Origin: Fragilariopsis cylindrus CCMP1102
Lineage: Eukaryota > Bacillariophyta > Bacillariophyceae > Bacillariales > Bacillariaceae
DNA length: 45,163 bases
Reading direction: 5' to 3'
Assembly (NCBI GenBank): GCA_900095095.1
Contig: FMBT01000570.1
Coordinates: 1-45,163, forward strand
Below, one piece after another: positions 21,131 through 31,710 of this stretch. Within the stretch, counting starts at the first letter, position 1. Each line of letters begins with the position of its first letter. Below the pieces are notes generated by a model. The model did not search any database, was not told the DNA's origin, and saw only the letters and a list, made by a program, of their open reading frames with translations. A program made the position numbers and the translations under genes.

Positions 21131-23092
21131 ATGCGGACTTTCCTTAACAGACGCCCACTCGCCGTTCCATTCACTTCAAATTTTCTGCAAACGGTACTCG
21201 TTCTTTTGATTTTTCTACTTCCAACTCAACACGCTAATCAACGCGCTAATCTTCCACTACACGCTAATCAACGCGCTAATCCACTACTCACAACTCAAAT
21301 TCATTCTAAAATCAACGTCAAATACACTTCAATTGCAGTAACAACCATGGAAATAGACTCATCAAGCCATCAAACACCTCCTAACGATAACGATACCGCA
21401 GGTGAAGTAGCCTATCACGATACCATTCAACGTGCTAATTCTGATCCATCTCATCATTCCTCTACTGCATCAGTACCGATCTCAACAATTCCTTTTAATC
21501 TTAACGTCTCGCCAACCACCAACGTCCCAATTACTGTTGCTATACCATCGACCATGAACAGTCTCAGTCTCAAACTCGGTGGTCTCACCATCTCAACAAT
21601 AAGCGAGTCTACTGAACAAGCACGCTCCTCCACTGGAGCTCTTTACTCTAAAGCAATTCGCGCTACCTACGATGATGATAAGAAAGGAAAACTGGATCTT
21701 CTTAAACTAGTTCAAAGCAAGCAACAACAACCTTACGTTGCTACTTCCATCTCCGTAAATGACCCAGAAAAGCTACTTAATCACTACTCTCTTTCTAAGC
21801 TGAACAAGGAGTGTGCACAGAACCTCAACGTGTATGACCTCCTAGGTCCTTTTCAGACTATTGTGTTTCCTACTGTTCCTGGTGGGAAAGTGCTCAACAA
21901 GGACGTATCAGGAAACTATTTGACACACGATCTATTTAACAATACTTTCCAGGTCACTGCACAACAGGTTGCTGACTCATCACGATGGTACTCTGGGTAT
22001 ACTCTTCCAGCTGACAGATTTCAAGAAGACTTAGAATGGTCGCTCGCCTACTTCAAAAACAACGTTGACGCCGCACTCTATGCTCGGATCCATTCCAAAC
22101 TACTCACTTTCGACGAACGCTGTAGGGGAGGACCCCTATTCTTCAAGCTATTGAATGACGAAACTACTACCAATAGTGATGCTAATAAGAAGGCTCTCAT
22201 TGTCATCGTGGACACTTACAAGATCAAAACTGACTGCAAAGGGGAGATCATACCAGATGTGGTTGACTTGTTCCGCTCTATCACCGATACAGTATATGCG
22301 CTTCATGATGACTCTCTTCCGGATGAATATGTTGACAAACTCATCTCGATCTTCACCTCCACTAGTGTTGATGAATTCAACGGTCTCTTTGAATCTTTAA
22401 AGAATGATCTCTTCAAGTCGCAACTTCAGGCATCTATCACGAACTCCTTAATCGTTCCTTCTACTGAGTCCTCTTCACTCACCAACAATCTTGCCGGGGC
22501 ATCCTACGTACTGGAGTACGCCTGCAGAGCCTACTACACTCTCTGCCAAAAGGGATCTTGGGATAAGTGTCTTCAACAAGCACCGGGCGACTCTGCATTT
22601 ATCGCTGGTGATGGTTCTCAGCCACCTACTACTGAACGCAGATGTTTTAACTGCAATGAACCGACTCATCACTTACGGAACTGTCCCAAGCCAAGAGATC
22701 ATGCCACCATTAACAAGAATAGAGAACTTCACGGTAGTAAGCGCCAACCAACTGGGTTTCGTGGTGGTCGTACTCCTTATACTCGTCCGACCAAGTGGAG
22801 ATTGCCTGAAGACGGAGAGAATAATAAGCGTGTAATTGACAATAAGCCTTACACCTTCAATCCAACTTCCAAGCGCTGGGAGCCTGACTCCACCCCTGAT
22901 AGTGGTCAATTGCCTCAGGGTGCTAATGTGAGTCAACCTCCTGTACCACCTACTGCTCCTGCTACACCTACTGCACCACCTACTCCGTCACCTACTACCT
23001 TCGATCTTCCAACCAACATGAATTCCGAAACAAAGAAGCAGTTCATCTCTCTTGCTATGAAGCATTGGCAACAACAATGGGATGACGCGTGA
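21131..23092 (+). CDS. gag: Retrotransposon Gag with CCHC zinc knuckle
   Basis: 653 residues if read from 21131. The nucleocapsid zinc knuckle C-x2-C-x4-H-x4-C (CFNCNEPTHHLRNC) is at about residues 505-518, followed by an Arg-rich and then Pro/Thr-rich tail. The central part is helical capsid-like sequence. Reading from 21131 gives a hydrophobic leader (FLQTVLVLLIFLLP) and a short duplicated HANQRAN motif. The ATG at 21347 (MEIDSSSHQTPP) has a better context (ACCATGG) and may be the real start. The stop TGA at 23090-23092 overlaps the first codons of pol. Confidence 0.9.
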   Translation: MRTFLNRRPLAVPFTSNFLQTVLVLLIFLLPTQHANQRANLPLHANQRANPLLTTQIHSKINVKYTSIAVTTMEIDSSSHQTPPNDNDTAGEVAYHDTIQRANSDPSHHSSTASVPISTIPFNLNVSPTTNVPITVAIPSTMNSLSLKLGGLTISTISESTEQARSSTGALYSKAIRATYDDDKKGKLDLLKLVQSKQQQPYVATSISVNDPEKLLNHYSLSKLNKECAQNLNVYDLLGPFQTIVFPTVPGGKVLNKDVSGNYLTHDLFNNTFQVTAQQVADSSRWYSGYTLPADRFQEDLEWSLAYFKNNVDAALYARIHSKLLTFDERCRGGPLFFKLLNDETTTNSDANKKALIVIVDTYKIKTDCKGEIIPDVVDLFRSITDTVYALHDDSLPDEYVDKLISIFTSTSVDEFNGLFESLKNDLFKSQLQASITNSLIVPSTESSSLTNNLAGASYVLEYACRAYYTLCQKGSWDKCLQQAPGDSAFIAGDGSQPPTTERRCFNCNEPTHHLRNCPKPRDHATINKNRELHGSKRQPTGFRGGRTPYTRPTKWRLPEDGENNKRVIDNKPYTFNPTSKRWEPDSTPDSGQLPQGANVSQPPVPPTAPATPTAPPTPSPTTFDLPTNMNSETKKQFISLAMKHWQQQWDDA

Positions 23093-26000
23093 AACGCGAT
23101 CTCCTCAGTGACGCCATCGAGGTAGTTGCTGTCGTCCTCTGGTGGACCTCAATTTTCCTCTCACTATTCCTACTCTTCAGCCGTTCTACACTCCTATCAA
23201 CGCTATGGAATATATGGTCTTCCTTTTGGTTCTACTGCGCGATGATCGACTATTACATCCTTCCGTATGTCTGTCGCCTTATCACCATCCCACTTGGTTT
23301 TCTTCGAAACTGCTTCCTTTCCTTCACTTGGTATCTTGAGAAACATATCTCAGTAGAATTCTTCATCTACGGTATGTTCCTTCCCTTTGCATACATACCA
23401 TCCATTCTTTTCAATCACGCCGGACGCTACACCCTACCTTATTCAAAATGTGGTGGTCCTCGTCGTCGTCGCCATCGTTCAAAGGGAGCACATCTAGCTC
23501 GATACTTTTCAAATCTACGTGTGCAAAGCTCCTCTACGATCATCCATACCACTACTTCTAAGGGAGATCATCGAAATTCTAATCCAATTTGCAACAGAAG
23601 TACTGCTTTGAATGATGCTTCTCAACATCCAATACGACAATGCATGCATCTCATGGTCATCGACAACCTCCTTCAATGTTGTTTCTCATCTAATGCTTCT
23701 CAACTGGTGATTCTCACCGTCATGGTTCTCACCAAGTTACTTGCTTATCATCGATCTAAGAAGCGATGCTCCTCGACAAATGCTTCTCAACATTCAACTA
23801 CATGTCTCACTGCCGACGAGCAAGTAGCTGAACTAATCAAGAACAATCCAGCTCTTAGCCTTGATCTGTTTCTCTTCGAATGTAAAATGCACTGGAAAGA
23901 TATCCTATCTCCATCACCAACTACGATCACGTTTCCTTCCAATGACATTGACTCCTTTCTGCATTCCTTCAATGTGGTGGATCACTTCAACACTATCAAG
24001 TCTCTCCTACCATCTAGCCAATATAAGTCTGTTGATCCGTCATCAACTCAATTTCAACGGATACTTCTCGAAGCAAGAGGGCTACAAACGTCCATTCGAC
24101 AGTATGGGGAGGTCCTACCTCTCTCTTCACCAGCAATCTACGTGTCAGAGAATAAGAGCGATCTGCCAATCGTCATTGACACTGGCGCCTCTTGTACTAT
24201 TACACCTACACTATCTGATTTCACTTCAATGCCAACAAAGTCGGATACTGCTACATTAGGGAGTCTCACTACCGTTCAGACTAAAGTTGCAGGCCAAGGG
24301 CCGATCGAATGGGATATCGAAGACGTCAATGGTGTTCTGAAGAAGCTTCGCACTATCTCTTATTATGTACCTGAAGCAACCATTCGGCTCTTCTCTCCTC
24401 AAGGATACTTCAAAGCAAATCCAAAAGGGAGTCTTACTCTCAACATTGATGGCATCTTCCTTCACATGCCTTGTGGTACTACTCTTAAATTTCCCATTCA
24501 ACCTGGAAGTAACCTCCCAATAATGCTAACTAGACAAGCCCTGAGCCGATCTCGAACTACTACAGCCTGCAACTTCAAGCCGTCGCACAAGCCTTCATTG
24601 AATACTATGTCAAACGTTCTCTCCTTCATGTGTTCTTCCACCTATGATCACTTTGTCCATGGAGCCATCTTCCACCTCCAACACGCAGGCGCTATGGCCG
24701 CTATTGTGAATGATGACTCAGTCCTCAAGCAAGCTAATAACAATCTCTCTCTAGAGCAAAAGGAATTGCTCCTATGGCATTATCGCTTAGGTCATATTGG
24801 TATTGCACGAGTGCAAACTCTTCTTCAAAAGCCTCGTACAAATTCACTCGATGATAGACTAGACAGATTAATCTCACCTTCAAACAACAAGAGTTCTCAT
24901 TGTCAACCTCCTCTATGCTCCTCATGTCAGTACGCGAAACAGAAGCGAAAGAATCCACCTAAGTCATCAATCTCAAGACCATTGCCATCACCTACCGGAC
25001 TCAGTGACGACATCCTCAATGCTGGAGACAGAGTGTCTGTTGATATCTACTGTTCATCTACTAGAGGTCGTCTACCTCACACATTTGGTAAAGAAAAGAA
25101 GTCCTCTCAATTCACTGGAGGCGCAATCTTCGTGGATCATGCAACCCGTCTCATTCATAATACCCATCAACATTCAACCTCCACTGCCGAAACTGTCCTA
25201 TCCAAGCACGTCTTTGAAGACTACTGTGATTCCTTTGGTGTTCGCATTAAGGAGTATGTTACTGATAACAATCCTTTTCATGGTTCTGATTGGGTTAACG
25301 ACTGTAAGAATCAACGTCAATCTCATAAGCTCTCTGGGGTAGGAGCTCATCATCAAAACTACGCTGAACGAAACATCCAATCCATCTTCAATATGGCCAG
25401 GGGCATGCTTATTCACTTTGCCATGCACTGGCCCCAGGCATCCTCCACTGACTTATGGCCTTTCGCTGTCGACCAAGCTATCTACATATGGAACCATCTT
25501 CCTGATTCCGACACCAAGCTCAGTCCAATTGAGATGTTCACCCAAACCAAGTTTCACAATCATCATCATCTACAGAACCTACACGTGTTTGGGTGCCCAG
25601 TTTATGTTCTTGACCCTACTTTACAAGACGCAAAGAGGCTACCAAAGTGGAAGAGGCGCAGTCGTTGTGCAGTATATCTTGGTTACAGCAAACAGCATTC
25701 TAATAATGTACACATGGTTCTCAGTCTCGATACTGGGAAGATTTCACCTCAATATCATCTTGTCTTTGACGACACCTTCTCTACTGTCTACTCGGATGGT
25801 GCATTTGACGCCGACGTTTGGGACTCACTTGTAACATCCAATCTTGAATTGCACGATGACGCTCCTTCTACTATTCCTTCCACATTTGAATTTACTGATA
25901 CCACTTCCAATTCAACAGGAGGGAGATTTGGGCGTCCTATTCTTCCTACCGTATCTTCTGATTCACCTGAAACCTCAAGCATTCAATCCTTCATTGATAA

Positions 26001-28152
26001 TCTACCTCCGGCACCCGTCGATCGACCTACATTGCCGGATCATCATCCCTCTCCAAATGGCCCTGAAGCATCTTTCCGATCTCCTCTTACCAAGACAAGG
26101 CCCTTGCCTACTCATCGACCCTCCTTCACTCCAGAGGGAGGTCGACCCCTCTCTGTTCCAGAGGGAGGTCGATTCTCCACTTCTTCTTCTCCAAAGGGAG
26201 ATGCATCTTCATCTCCAGAGGGAGGCCTTCGACGCTCTTCCAGATTGAGAAAGCCTGTTGACCGACTGAATCTCCTCAATTCAACTAGGAATGTGGACCC
26301 AAAGATGTTCAACATGTTCAATAGCACGCCTTGCCCTAAAGGTTCGAAGCAAATCACTTTCAGAAAGACAGACCAACCACCTCGTGTCACAAGAGAATCA
26401 ATTAACCAACAGTTCCTTTCACAGCTACGTTGGGACAAGTTCTCTCACACATGCTCCACTGCTCATAGCGCTCTTGGTAGTTTCGTCTCTGAACATCGCA
26501 GATACTTATCCAAAACCAACTTACTTGACTACCTAAATCCTGCTTTATTAGCTACAATGGCAAACAAAGATGACAATCCAACCTTCAAAGAAGCAATGGC
26601 CGGACCAGATGCTGCAGGATTCATCACTGCTATGGAAGCAGAAATTCTCACTCTAATTGAACTTGATGTTTTCGAAATTGTCGAACGCTGTGACAGCATG
26701 AAGGTCCTATCAGGCGTCTGGGCATTGAAAAGAAAACGCTACCCTGATGGAGCTATCCGAAAGCTCAAGGCAAGATACTGCGCTAGAGGATTTGAACAAA
26801 TTGAAGGAGTTGACTACTTTGAAACCTTTGCCCCTGTCGTCATGTGGCTCACAGTGCGACTCCTCCTTATAATGAGCATTCTCCTTGAACTTGAAACCAC
26901 TCAAATTGACTACACTGCTGCTTTCGTCCATGCGGATATTGATTGTCTTGTCTACGTTGCAATGCCACCTGGCTTTGGTCTCCCTGGACAAGTATGGAAA
27001 CTTCGAAAATCACTTTATGGCCTTGCCCAATCTCCAAGGAACTACTTCCTCTATACAAAAGATAAACTACTAAGTATGGGATTTGTTCAATCTGAAGCAG
27101 ATCCATGCTTATTCATTTCTGCTGATATTATCTGTTTAATCTATGTGGATGATGCCCTTCTATTCTACAAAGACAAGCAAGCCATTCATACTCTCACTGA
27201 TAAAATGAAACTACAAGGCATGCTCTTTCGAGAAGAAGAGAGTGTAGCTGGCTACTTGGGGGTACACATTGACAGGAGAAATGATGGGACTATTCATCTC
27301 ACTCAAAAAGGTCTTGCTGATAAAATTGTCGATTCTCTACATCTCAATGGAGACGATGTCACCTCCGTTGACACTCCCTGCACCAAGTACGTTCCCATTG
27401 ATGAAGATGGAGAATTAGCTCATGGAGAATTCAGCTACCCTTCTGTAGTTGGTCAATTAAATTATTTACAAGGTCACTCCAGACCTGATATCACCTTGGC
27501 TACCTCGCAAGTGGCTCGATTTGTTCACAAGCCAAAGAGATCTCATGAACTAGCACTCATCCGACTTGGTCGCTATCTCAAGGGAACTGCTGCTAAAGGA
27601 ATTATCCTACAACCAATCAACTTAAATCAATTAAACATCGATGTCTATGTGGACGCTGCCTTTGCCTGTGGTTGGGGATCCGAGTGTGGCACTAACCCTG
27701 AATCAGTCAAATCTCGCACAGGTTACATCATCGAAGTTGCAGGGTGTCCAGTCTTATGGGTGTCCAAATTACAGTCAACTATTGCTACTAGTACCATGGA
27801 ATCTGAGTACACTGCACTTTCAATGGCACTTCGCGCTGCCATTCCTCTCATTGCTGTCACCAAGGCTGTTGCAAATGGTCTTGCCTATACTCAAGATCGA
27901 ATCTTAACTTTCAAAGCTACCGTTCATGAGGACAATCAAGGAGCCATTATCCTTGCCAACTTAGAACCCGGTCGTCACACACCAAGATCAAAATTCTATG
28001 CACTTCGACTACACTGGTTCCGATCATGGCTCAAGCCAAATGAAATTGAAATTATTTTCATCAGTACTAAGCTTCAAAAGGCTGACTATCTCACTAAGCC
28101 TCTACAATCAATGCCTTTTGCAATCAACCGAAAACTCTCTATGGGCTGGTAG
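23089..28152 (+). CDS. pol: Retrotransposon Pol: membrane-type leader, protease, integrase, RT, RNase H
   Basis: 1687 residues, in the -1 frame relative to gag, overlapping its stop. There is no ATG at the junction: the frame opens at 23086 after a TGA and the first start-like codon is GTG at 23089. Residues ~8-120 form several hydrophobic segments, unusual before the protease. Aspartic protease: IDTGAS with Asp near 364. Integrase: LWHYRLGHIG...CSSCQYAK (HHCC) near 560-620, catalytic Asp ~652, Asp ~726 and Glu ~760. A Pro/Ser-rich linker with repeated PEGGR follows. Reverse transcriptase has YVDD at ~1352-1355. RNase H has VDAAFACG, STMESEYTAL and EDNQGA. All catalytic motifs are present, so the element may be active. 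How Pol is translated is not clear. Confidence 0.93.
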   Translation: MKRDLLSDAIEVVAVVLWWTSIFLSLFLLFSRSTLLSTLWNIWSSFWFYCAMIDYYILPYVCRLITIPLGFLRNCFLSFTWYLEKHISVEFFIYGMFLPFAYIPSILFNHAGRYTLPYSKCGGPRRRRHRSKGAHLARYFSNLRVQSSSTIIHTTTSKGDHRNSNPICNRSTALNDASQHPIRQCMHLMVIDNLLQCCFSSNASQLVILTVMVLTKLLAYHRSKKRCSSTNASQHSTTCLTADEQVAELIKNNPALSLDLFLFECKMHWKDILSPSPTTITFPSNDIDSFLHSFNVVDHFNTIKSLLPSSQYKSVDPSSTQFQRILLEARGLQTSIRQYGEVLPLSSPAIYVSENKSDLPIVIDTGASCTITPTLSDFTSMPTKSDTATLGSLTTVQTKVAGQGPIEWDIEDVNGVLKKLRTISYYVPEATIRLFSPQGYFKANPKGSLTLNIDGIFLHMPCGTTLKFPIQPGSNLPIMLTRQALSRSRTTTACNFKPSHKPSLNTMSNVLSFMCSSTYDHFVHGAIFHLQHAGAMAAIVNDDSVLKQANNNLSLEQKELLLWHYRLGHIGIARVQTLLQKPRTNSLDDRLDRLISPSNNKSSHCQPPLCSSCQYAKQKRKNPPKSSISRPLPSPTGLSDDILNAGDRVSVDIYCSSTRGRLPHTFGKEKKSSQFTGGAIFVDHATRLIHNTHQHSTSTAETVLSKHVFEDYCDSFGVRIKEYVTDNNPFHGSDWVNDCKNQRQSHKLSGVGAHHQNYAERNIQSIFNMARGMLIHFAMHWPQASSTDLWPFAVDQAIYIWNHLPDSDTKLSPIEMFTQTKFHNHHHLQNLHVFGCPVYVLDPTLQDAKRLPKWKRRSRCAVYLGYSKQHSNNVHMVLSLDTGKISPQYHLVFDDTFSTVYSDGAFDADVWDSLVTSNLELHDDAPSTIPSTFEFTDTTSNSTGGRFGRPILPTVSSDSPETSSIQSFIDNLPPAPVDRPTLPDHHPSPNGPEASFRSPLTKTRPLPTHRPSFTPEGGRPLSVPEGGRFSTSSSPKGDASSSPEGGLRRSSRLRKPVDRLNLLNSTRNVDPKMFNMFNSTPCPKGSKQITFRKTDQPPRVTRESINQQFLSQLRWDKFSHTCSTAHSALGSFVSEHRRYLSKTNLLDYLNPALLATMANKDDNPTFKEAMAGPDAAGFITAMEAEILTLIELDVFEIVERCDSMKVLSGVWALKRKRYPDGAIRKLKARYCARGFEQIEGVDYFETFAPVVMWLTVRLLLIMSILLELETTQIDYTAAFVHADIDCLVYVAMPPGFGLPGQVWKLRKSLYGLAQSPRNYFLYTKDKLLSMGFVQSEADPCLFISADIICLIYVDDALLFYKDKQAIHTLTDKMKLQGMLFREEESVAGYLGVHIDRRNDGTIHLTQKGLADKIVDSLHLNGDDVTSVDTPCTKYVPIDEDGELAHGEFSYPSVVGQLNYLQGHSRPDITLATSQVARFVHKPKRSHELALIRLGRYLKGTAAKGIILQPINLNQLNIDVYVDAAFACGWGSECGTNPESVKSRTGYIIEVAGCPVLWVSKLQSTIATSTMESEYTALSMALRAAIPLIAVTKAVANGLAYTQDRILTFKATVHEDNQGAIILANLEPGRHTPRSKFYALRLHWFRSWLKPNEIEIIFISTKLQKADYLTKPLQSMPFAINRKLSMGW

Positions 28153-28156
28153 TACC

Positions 28157-28166
28157 AGAAAGGGAG
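28157..28166 (+). other. Polypurine tract
   Basis: AGAAAGGGAG directly precedes the 3' LTR, the usual place for plus-strand priming. Confidence 0.75.
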
Positions 28167-28435
28167 TATCATATGGTTCGTATAAGGTTCGGGTTGAAGT
28201 TACCCGTTTTAACCCTAATATCAAAGTAATCTAAATAAATATGTCTTCTATGTCGTTTAGCGAGAAGTGCTCGCTAAACCAGTGATATTCTAATGAATGC
28301 GCATTTCGTGTTTGTTCAGAAGTATTACATCTTTAATCATAATCTAAATCTATCAACTTATAAACACAAACCTTAACCTTAACTACACCCTTATGACCGT
28401 TCATTAAGTTAAGCTTTACTACGAATACAATCACA
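28167..28435 (+). repeat. 3' LTR
   Basis: 269 bases, identical to the 5' LTR by eye except for one missing T near 28345. Followed by GGTAC. Confidence 0.93.
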
Positions 28436-28483
28436 GGTACACTGAAAAGTTCCTTCGAAGATACATATTTATATATATCACAT

Positions 28484-28532
28484 AAAATAAAACAAAACAA
28501 AACAAAACAAAACATAATATAATATAATATAA
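28484..28532. repeat. (AAAAC)n and (TAATA)n simple repeat
   Basis: Several AAAAC units are followed by TATAA-type units, just upstream of the sugar-dehydrogenase-like start codon at 28541. It sits where a core promoter or 5' leader would be. Confidence 0.7.
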
Positions 28533-28540
28533 AACGGACA

Positions 28541-31458
28541 ATGAGATCTATTAGAATATACAATCAATTATTGCTGCAGTGCCTATCGGCCATTTTTTTG
28601 TTATGGCCTGTAGCAATTGTTACAAGTCGAGGGACTTTTGAACATGAAGGTTTCATTGAAGAATTAGTTGGTAGTCAAAGATCATTTACGGGTGCATTCA
28701 TACCGAATCCCTCCGCACCCGATACAAAACCTCCCATGCTACTACTATCAAATAAGAGAGGTGTCATCAACGTTATGACGAATCCTGATGAATCAACATC
28801 ATCAATAGAAATTTTAGATATCGAATATGCATTATGTACAAGTGTCGAACGTGGATTGCAATCTGTTACGCCACATCCTAACTTTCTTGAAAATAATTAT
28901 ATATATTTATTTTATACTGCATTTTCACCTGGTTGTTTAGAAGATGAAGTATTCGGTCCAAGAAATCGATTATCACGTTTTAAAATGGATCCTGAAACAT
29001 ACCGTATTAAAAATGAAACAGAAGAAGTACTGTTGGAAGGGGTAAGTTCTAATTATTTTATCTGTCTCGTCTTGTGGAGTAATATATGTGCGAAAATTAA
29101 TTGTTAAATGGATGAGCAAAACTGATCAATCGGATTGTACAATTGTTGGCGAGAGATGTGTTTAATAAGTTGTGTCATGGGAAATAATTTTGGAACCAAA
29201 AAGAATGCGCCCAACTGATTCTTTTTCTCGTCTTTCTATATTTTTCGTTTTGACTATATTCCCGAACTATAACACGACCGACTCAATCAAAATACGATAT
29301 AATTAAAACAAAACAAATGCCCATACAGGCTCCGACTCATAAAGCTTTTCATAATGGGGGTGCTGTTAAATTCGGTAACGATGGATATCTGTATGTTACC
29401 ACGGGTGATGGTGGTGGAGATGGAAAGGGAACATCACAGGATATGACAAACCTACATGGGTCACTAATGAGATTGAACGATGATGGGACTGTCCCCCTAG
29501 ACAATCCATTTACATTTCAGGGTGGATATAATGGTGTCCCCTGTGGACAAAATGGTGGAGTGCTACCAGACGATGCACCACAAAATGCTGTTTGTTCAGA
29601 AATATTTAGTTATGGATTTCGTAATCCATTCCGTATTGTAATGGATCCAACTGAAACAGAAAAGACGAAATTTTATGTGAATGATGTTGGTGGTGCAGTT
29701 TGGGAGGAAATTAGTGAGGCTGGGACAGACTTTCCTGGTAAGAATTATGGTTGGCCGATGTATGAAGGTCCGTGTAAGTTTGGACAGACACAAGATTGTC
29801 CTTTATTGGATCCAAACAGTAACGTCCAAAATCGTGAAAATTTCCATCAACCCTTGTATTATTATCAACATGAACAGGAACGTGAGGGAGGAGCGATCAC
29901 TGGTGGTGCGTTCGTTCCAGAAGGGATCTGGCCTGCTGAATACAATTACATATACGCCGATTTTATCTTTCATTCTATTTATAATCTAGTTTCGGCACCA
30001 GATGATCGATGCGATTCATGTCTGCCACCAATACCATCTTATAAAAACGAAACATTCTACACATCCCTTAAGGATGAAGAACAACATGCAAACTACGCAC
30101 GTATTGTTGATATATTCTTCGGCCCATATAAAGACACCCAAGCATTGTACATATTCAAGCATGGTGGAACAGATAATATTTGGAGAATACGCTATACTGG
30201 GAGCGACAATATTCCTCCCGTGGCAAACATTGAAGTATTAACTAATAATGTTGACGTTAGTGAAATCGTAGCCTTTGATGGAAGTACTAGCTACGATGCT
30301 GACGATACCGTTCTTCAGTACAAATGGGATTTTGGAGACGAAGTATCGTTTTCAAGGGAACAGAATCCTATCCATGTTTATCCAGTGGCTGGACAGTACA
30401 CAGTACGATTAGCGGTGACCGATTCCGCAAATCATACTCAAACATCGTCAGTTGTTATCATCGTTGGGACTCCCCCGACTCTTAATATAACGTCGCCCGT
30501 TGAGGGTGATGAATTCTTTGTTGGGGAGATCCTTACTTTGAGTGGGGTTGCATACGATTCATCTGGTGGTCTTTTAAAGGACAATCAAATATCATGGGAG
30601 GTACGAAAGCACCATGCTGATCATTGGCATCCCTTTTTAGATGAAAAGGCTGGAAATAATATGTTGCTATTCCCAGCCCCAGAACCGGAAGATTATTTAG
30701 CAGCAACCAACAGTTATCTTGAAATTATCATGTACGCGACCGATTCTAACGGTCTTATATCAACCATGTTTCGAAATGTTTATCCTCGACTTGTTGAGGT
30801 TTGTGTGGACAGTGAACCACAAGGCTTAGAAGTTTTGGTTGACGAGTATCCTGTCAAGACACCGTTACGGATCACATCTTGGGTGAATCACGAATTGCGT
30901 CTGCGGACAACCGATCAAGATCTATATACATTTTCTTCTTGGTCCGATGGAATTGTCATCAATGATCGAGAAATGAGATTACGAAATGGCACTTATCCCG
31001 GTGTCGTTGCTTCATTTTGTGTCGATGGTAATAATACATGCGTATCTCAGGCACAAGCTCGTGCGGCGAGTGATATTCTCCTCGCTCCGAGATGTCTCAC
31101 GAACGCTCCCACGTCTGGACCGACTCTCGCAGCATCCGGCTCACCAACAGAAGGTCCGACTATGGGTCCTTCTCACGCTCCATCCGCTGCTGAAAAAGCA
31201 CTCGCTCCTACCGAAGAAGAAGAAGATTGGCCCCAAGACATGACAGAGGACGATGAACCTGGAATTAAAGATCCTGTTCCCGAACGTCCTGTCGATGACA
31301 TAGCGATGATCAATCAAGACGATCAACTATGGAATTTATTCGAGGACGAAGATGAGGATTCGGGAGGTTCGACTACCGTTTATTACAGCACGACGCTACT
31401 ACTACGCTTTGTACTTTGTTCGTTGACATGCGCAATTATTTTATCGTCTCAAATATAA
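28541..31458 (+). CDS. Secreted glucose/sorbosone dehydrogenase-like protein with PKD domain
   Basis: Two exons, 28541..29041 and 29329..31458 (876 residues), joined in phase 0. The donor is GTAAGT and the acceptor CATACAG; the 287-base intron carries stops. Joining restores the family motif (VLLEG then APTHKAFHNGGAVKFG, LYVTTGDGG). A signal peptide is seen at the start (LLLQCLSAIFLLWPVAIV). Residues ~30-480 are a six-bladed beta-propeller of the PQQ-dependent sugar dehydrogenase (GSDH) type, with FSYGFRNPFRI and KNYGWPMYEG. A PKD domain follows (PPVANIEV, DGSTSYDADD, YKWDFGDE). The tail is Pro/Thr/Ser-rich with repeated PT-GPT motifs, then acidic, ending in a hydrophobic segment that looks like a GPI signal or membrane anchor. 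Likely cell-surface or extracellular. Cofactor and substrate are unproven. Confidence 0.85.
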
Positions 31459-31710
31459 TTGTAACGCAGAGGAAATAATATTCTACTAGAGAAATAGGTT
31501 GAGACGTCGAACGCATACTGCTTGTACGTCGCTACTTCTACTATTGTTACCTCTAATGATATTGTTTAACTATAATATTTATATTGTTTATCATTGAGGT
31601 TATTATTCGATATTTCTTTCTGGATCTCTACGTAAATTGTGCGTTGCTGTATTGATTTCAACCATAACATCATCAATTGGTTATCAGGTAGTTTTAATGT
31701 ATTTTCATAT

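Larger units (their letters stand above)
20629..28440 (+). mobile_element. Full-length Ty1/copia (CoDi-like) LTR retrotransposon
   Basis: The element spans 20634-28435 (7802 bases), flanked by the 5-base duplication GGTAC at 20629-20633 and 28436-28440. The LTRs (270 and 269 bases) differ only by one T. A primer-binding site follows the left LTR and a purine tract precedes the right one. The gag and pol frames are both open, and the domain order PR-IN-RT-RNaseH defines the copia superfamily. Intact frames and near-identical LTRs mean a recent insertion. It lies between the DXO-like gene and the sugar-dehydrogenase-like gene, ~100 bases from the start codon of the latter. Confidence 0.95.

Noticed and set aside
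20634-28435. Copia element as a gypsy-type or env-bearing retrovirus-like element
   Set aside because: Integrase precedes reverse transcriptase, and the hydrophobic part is at the start of Pol, not after RNase H.
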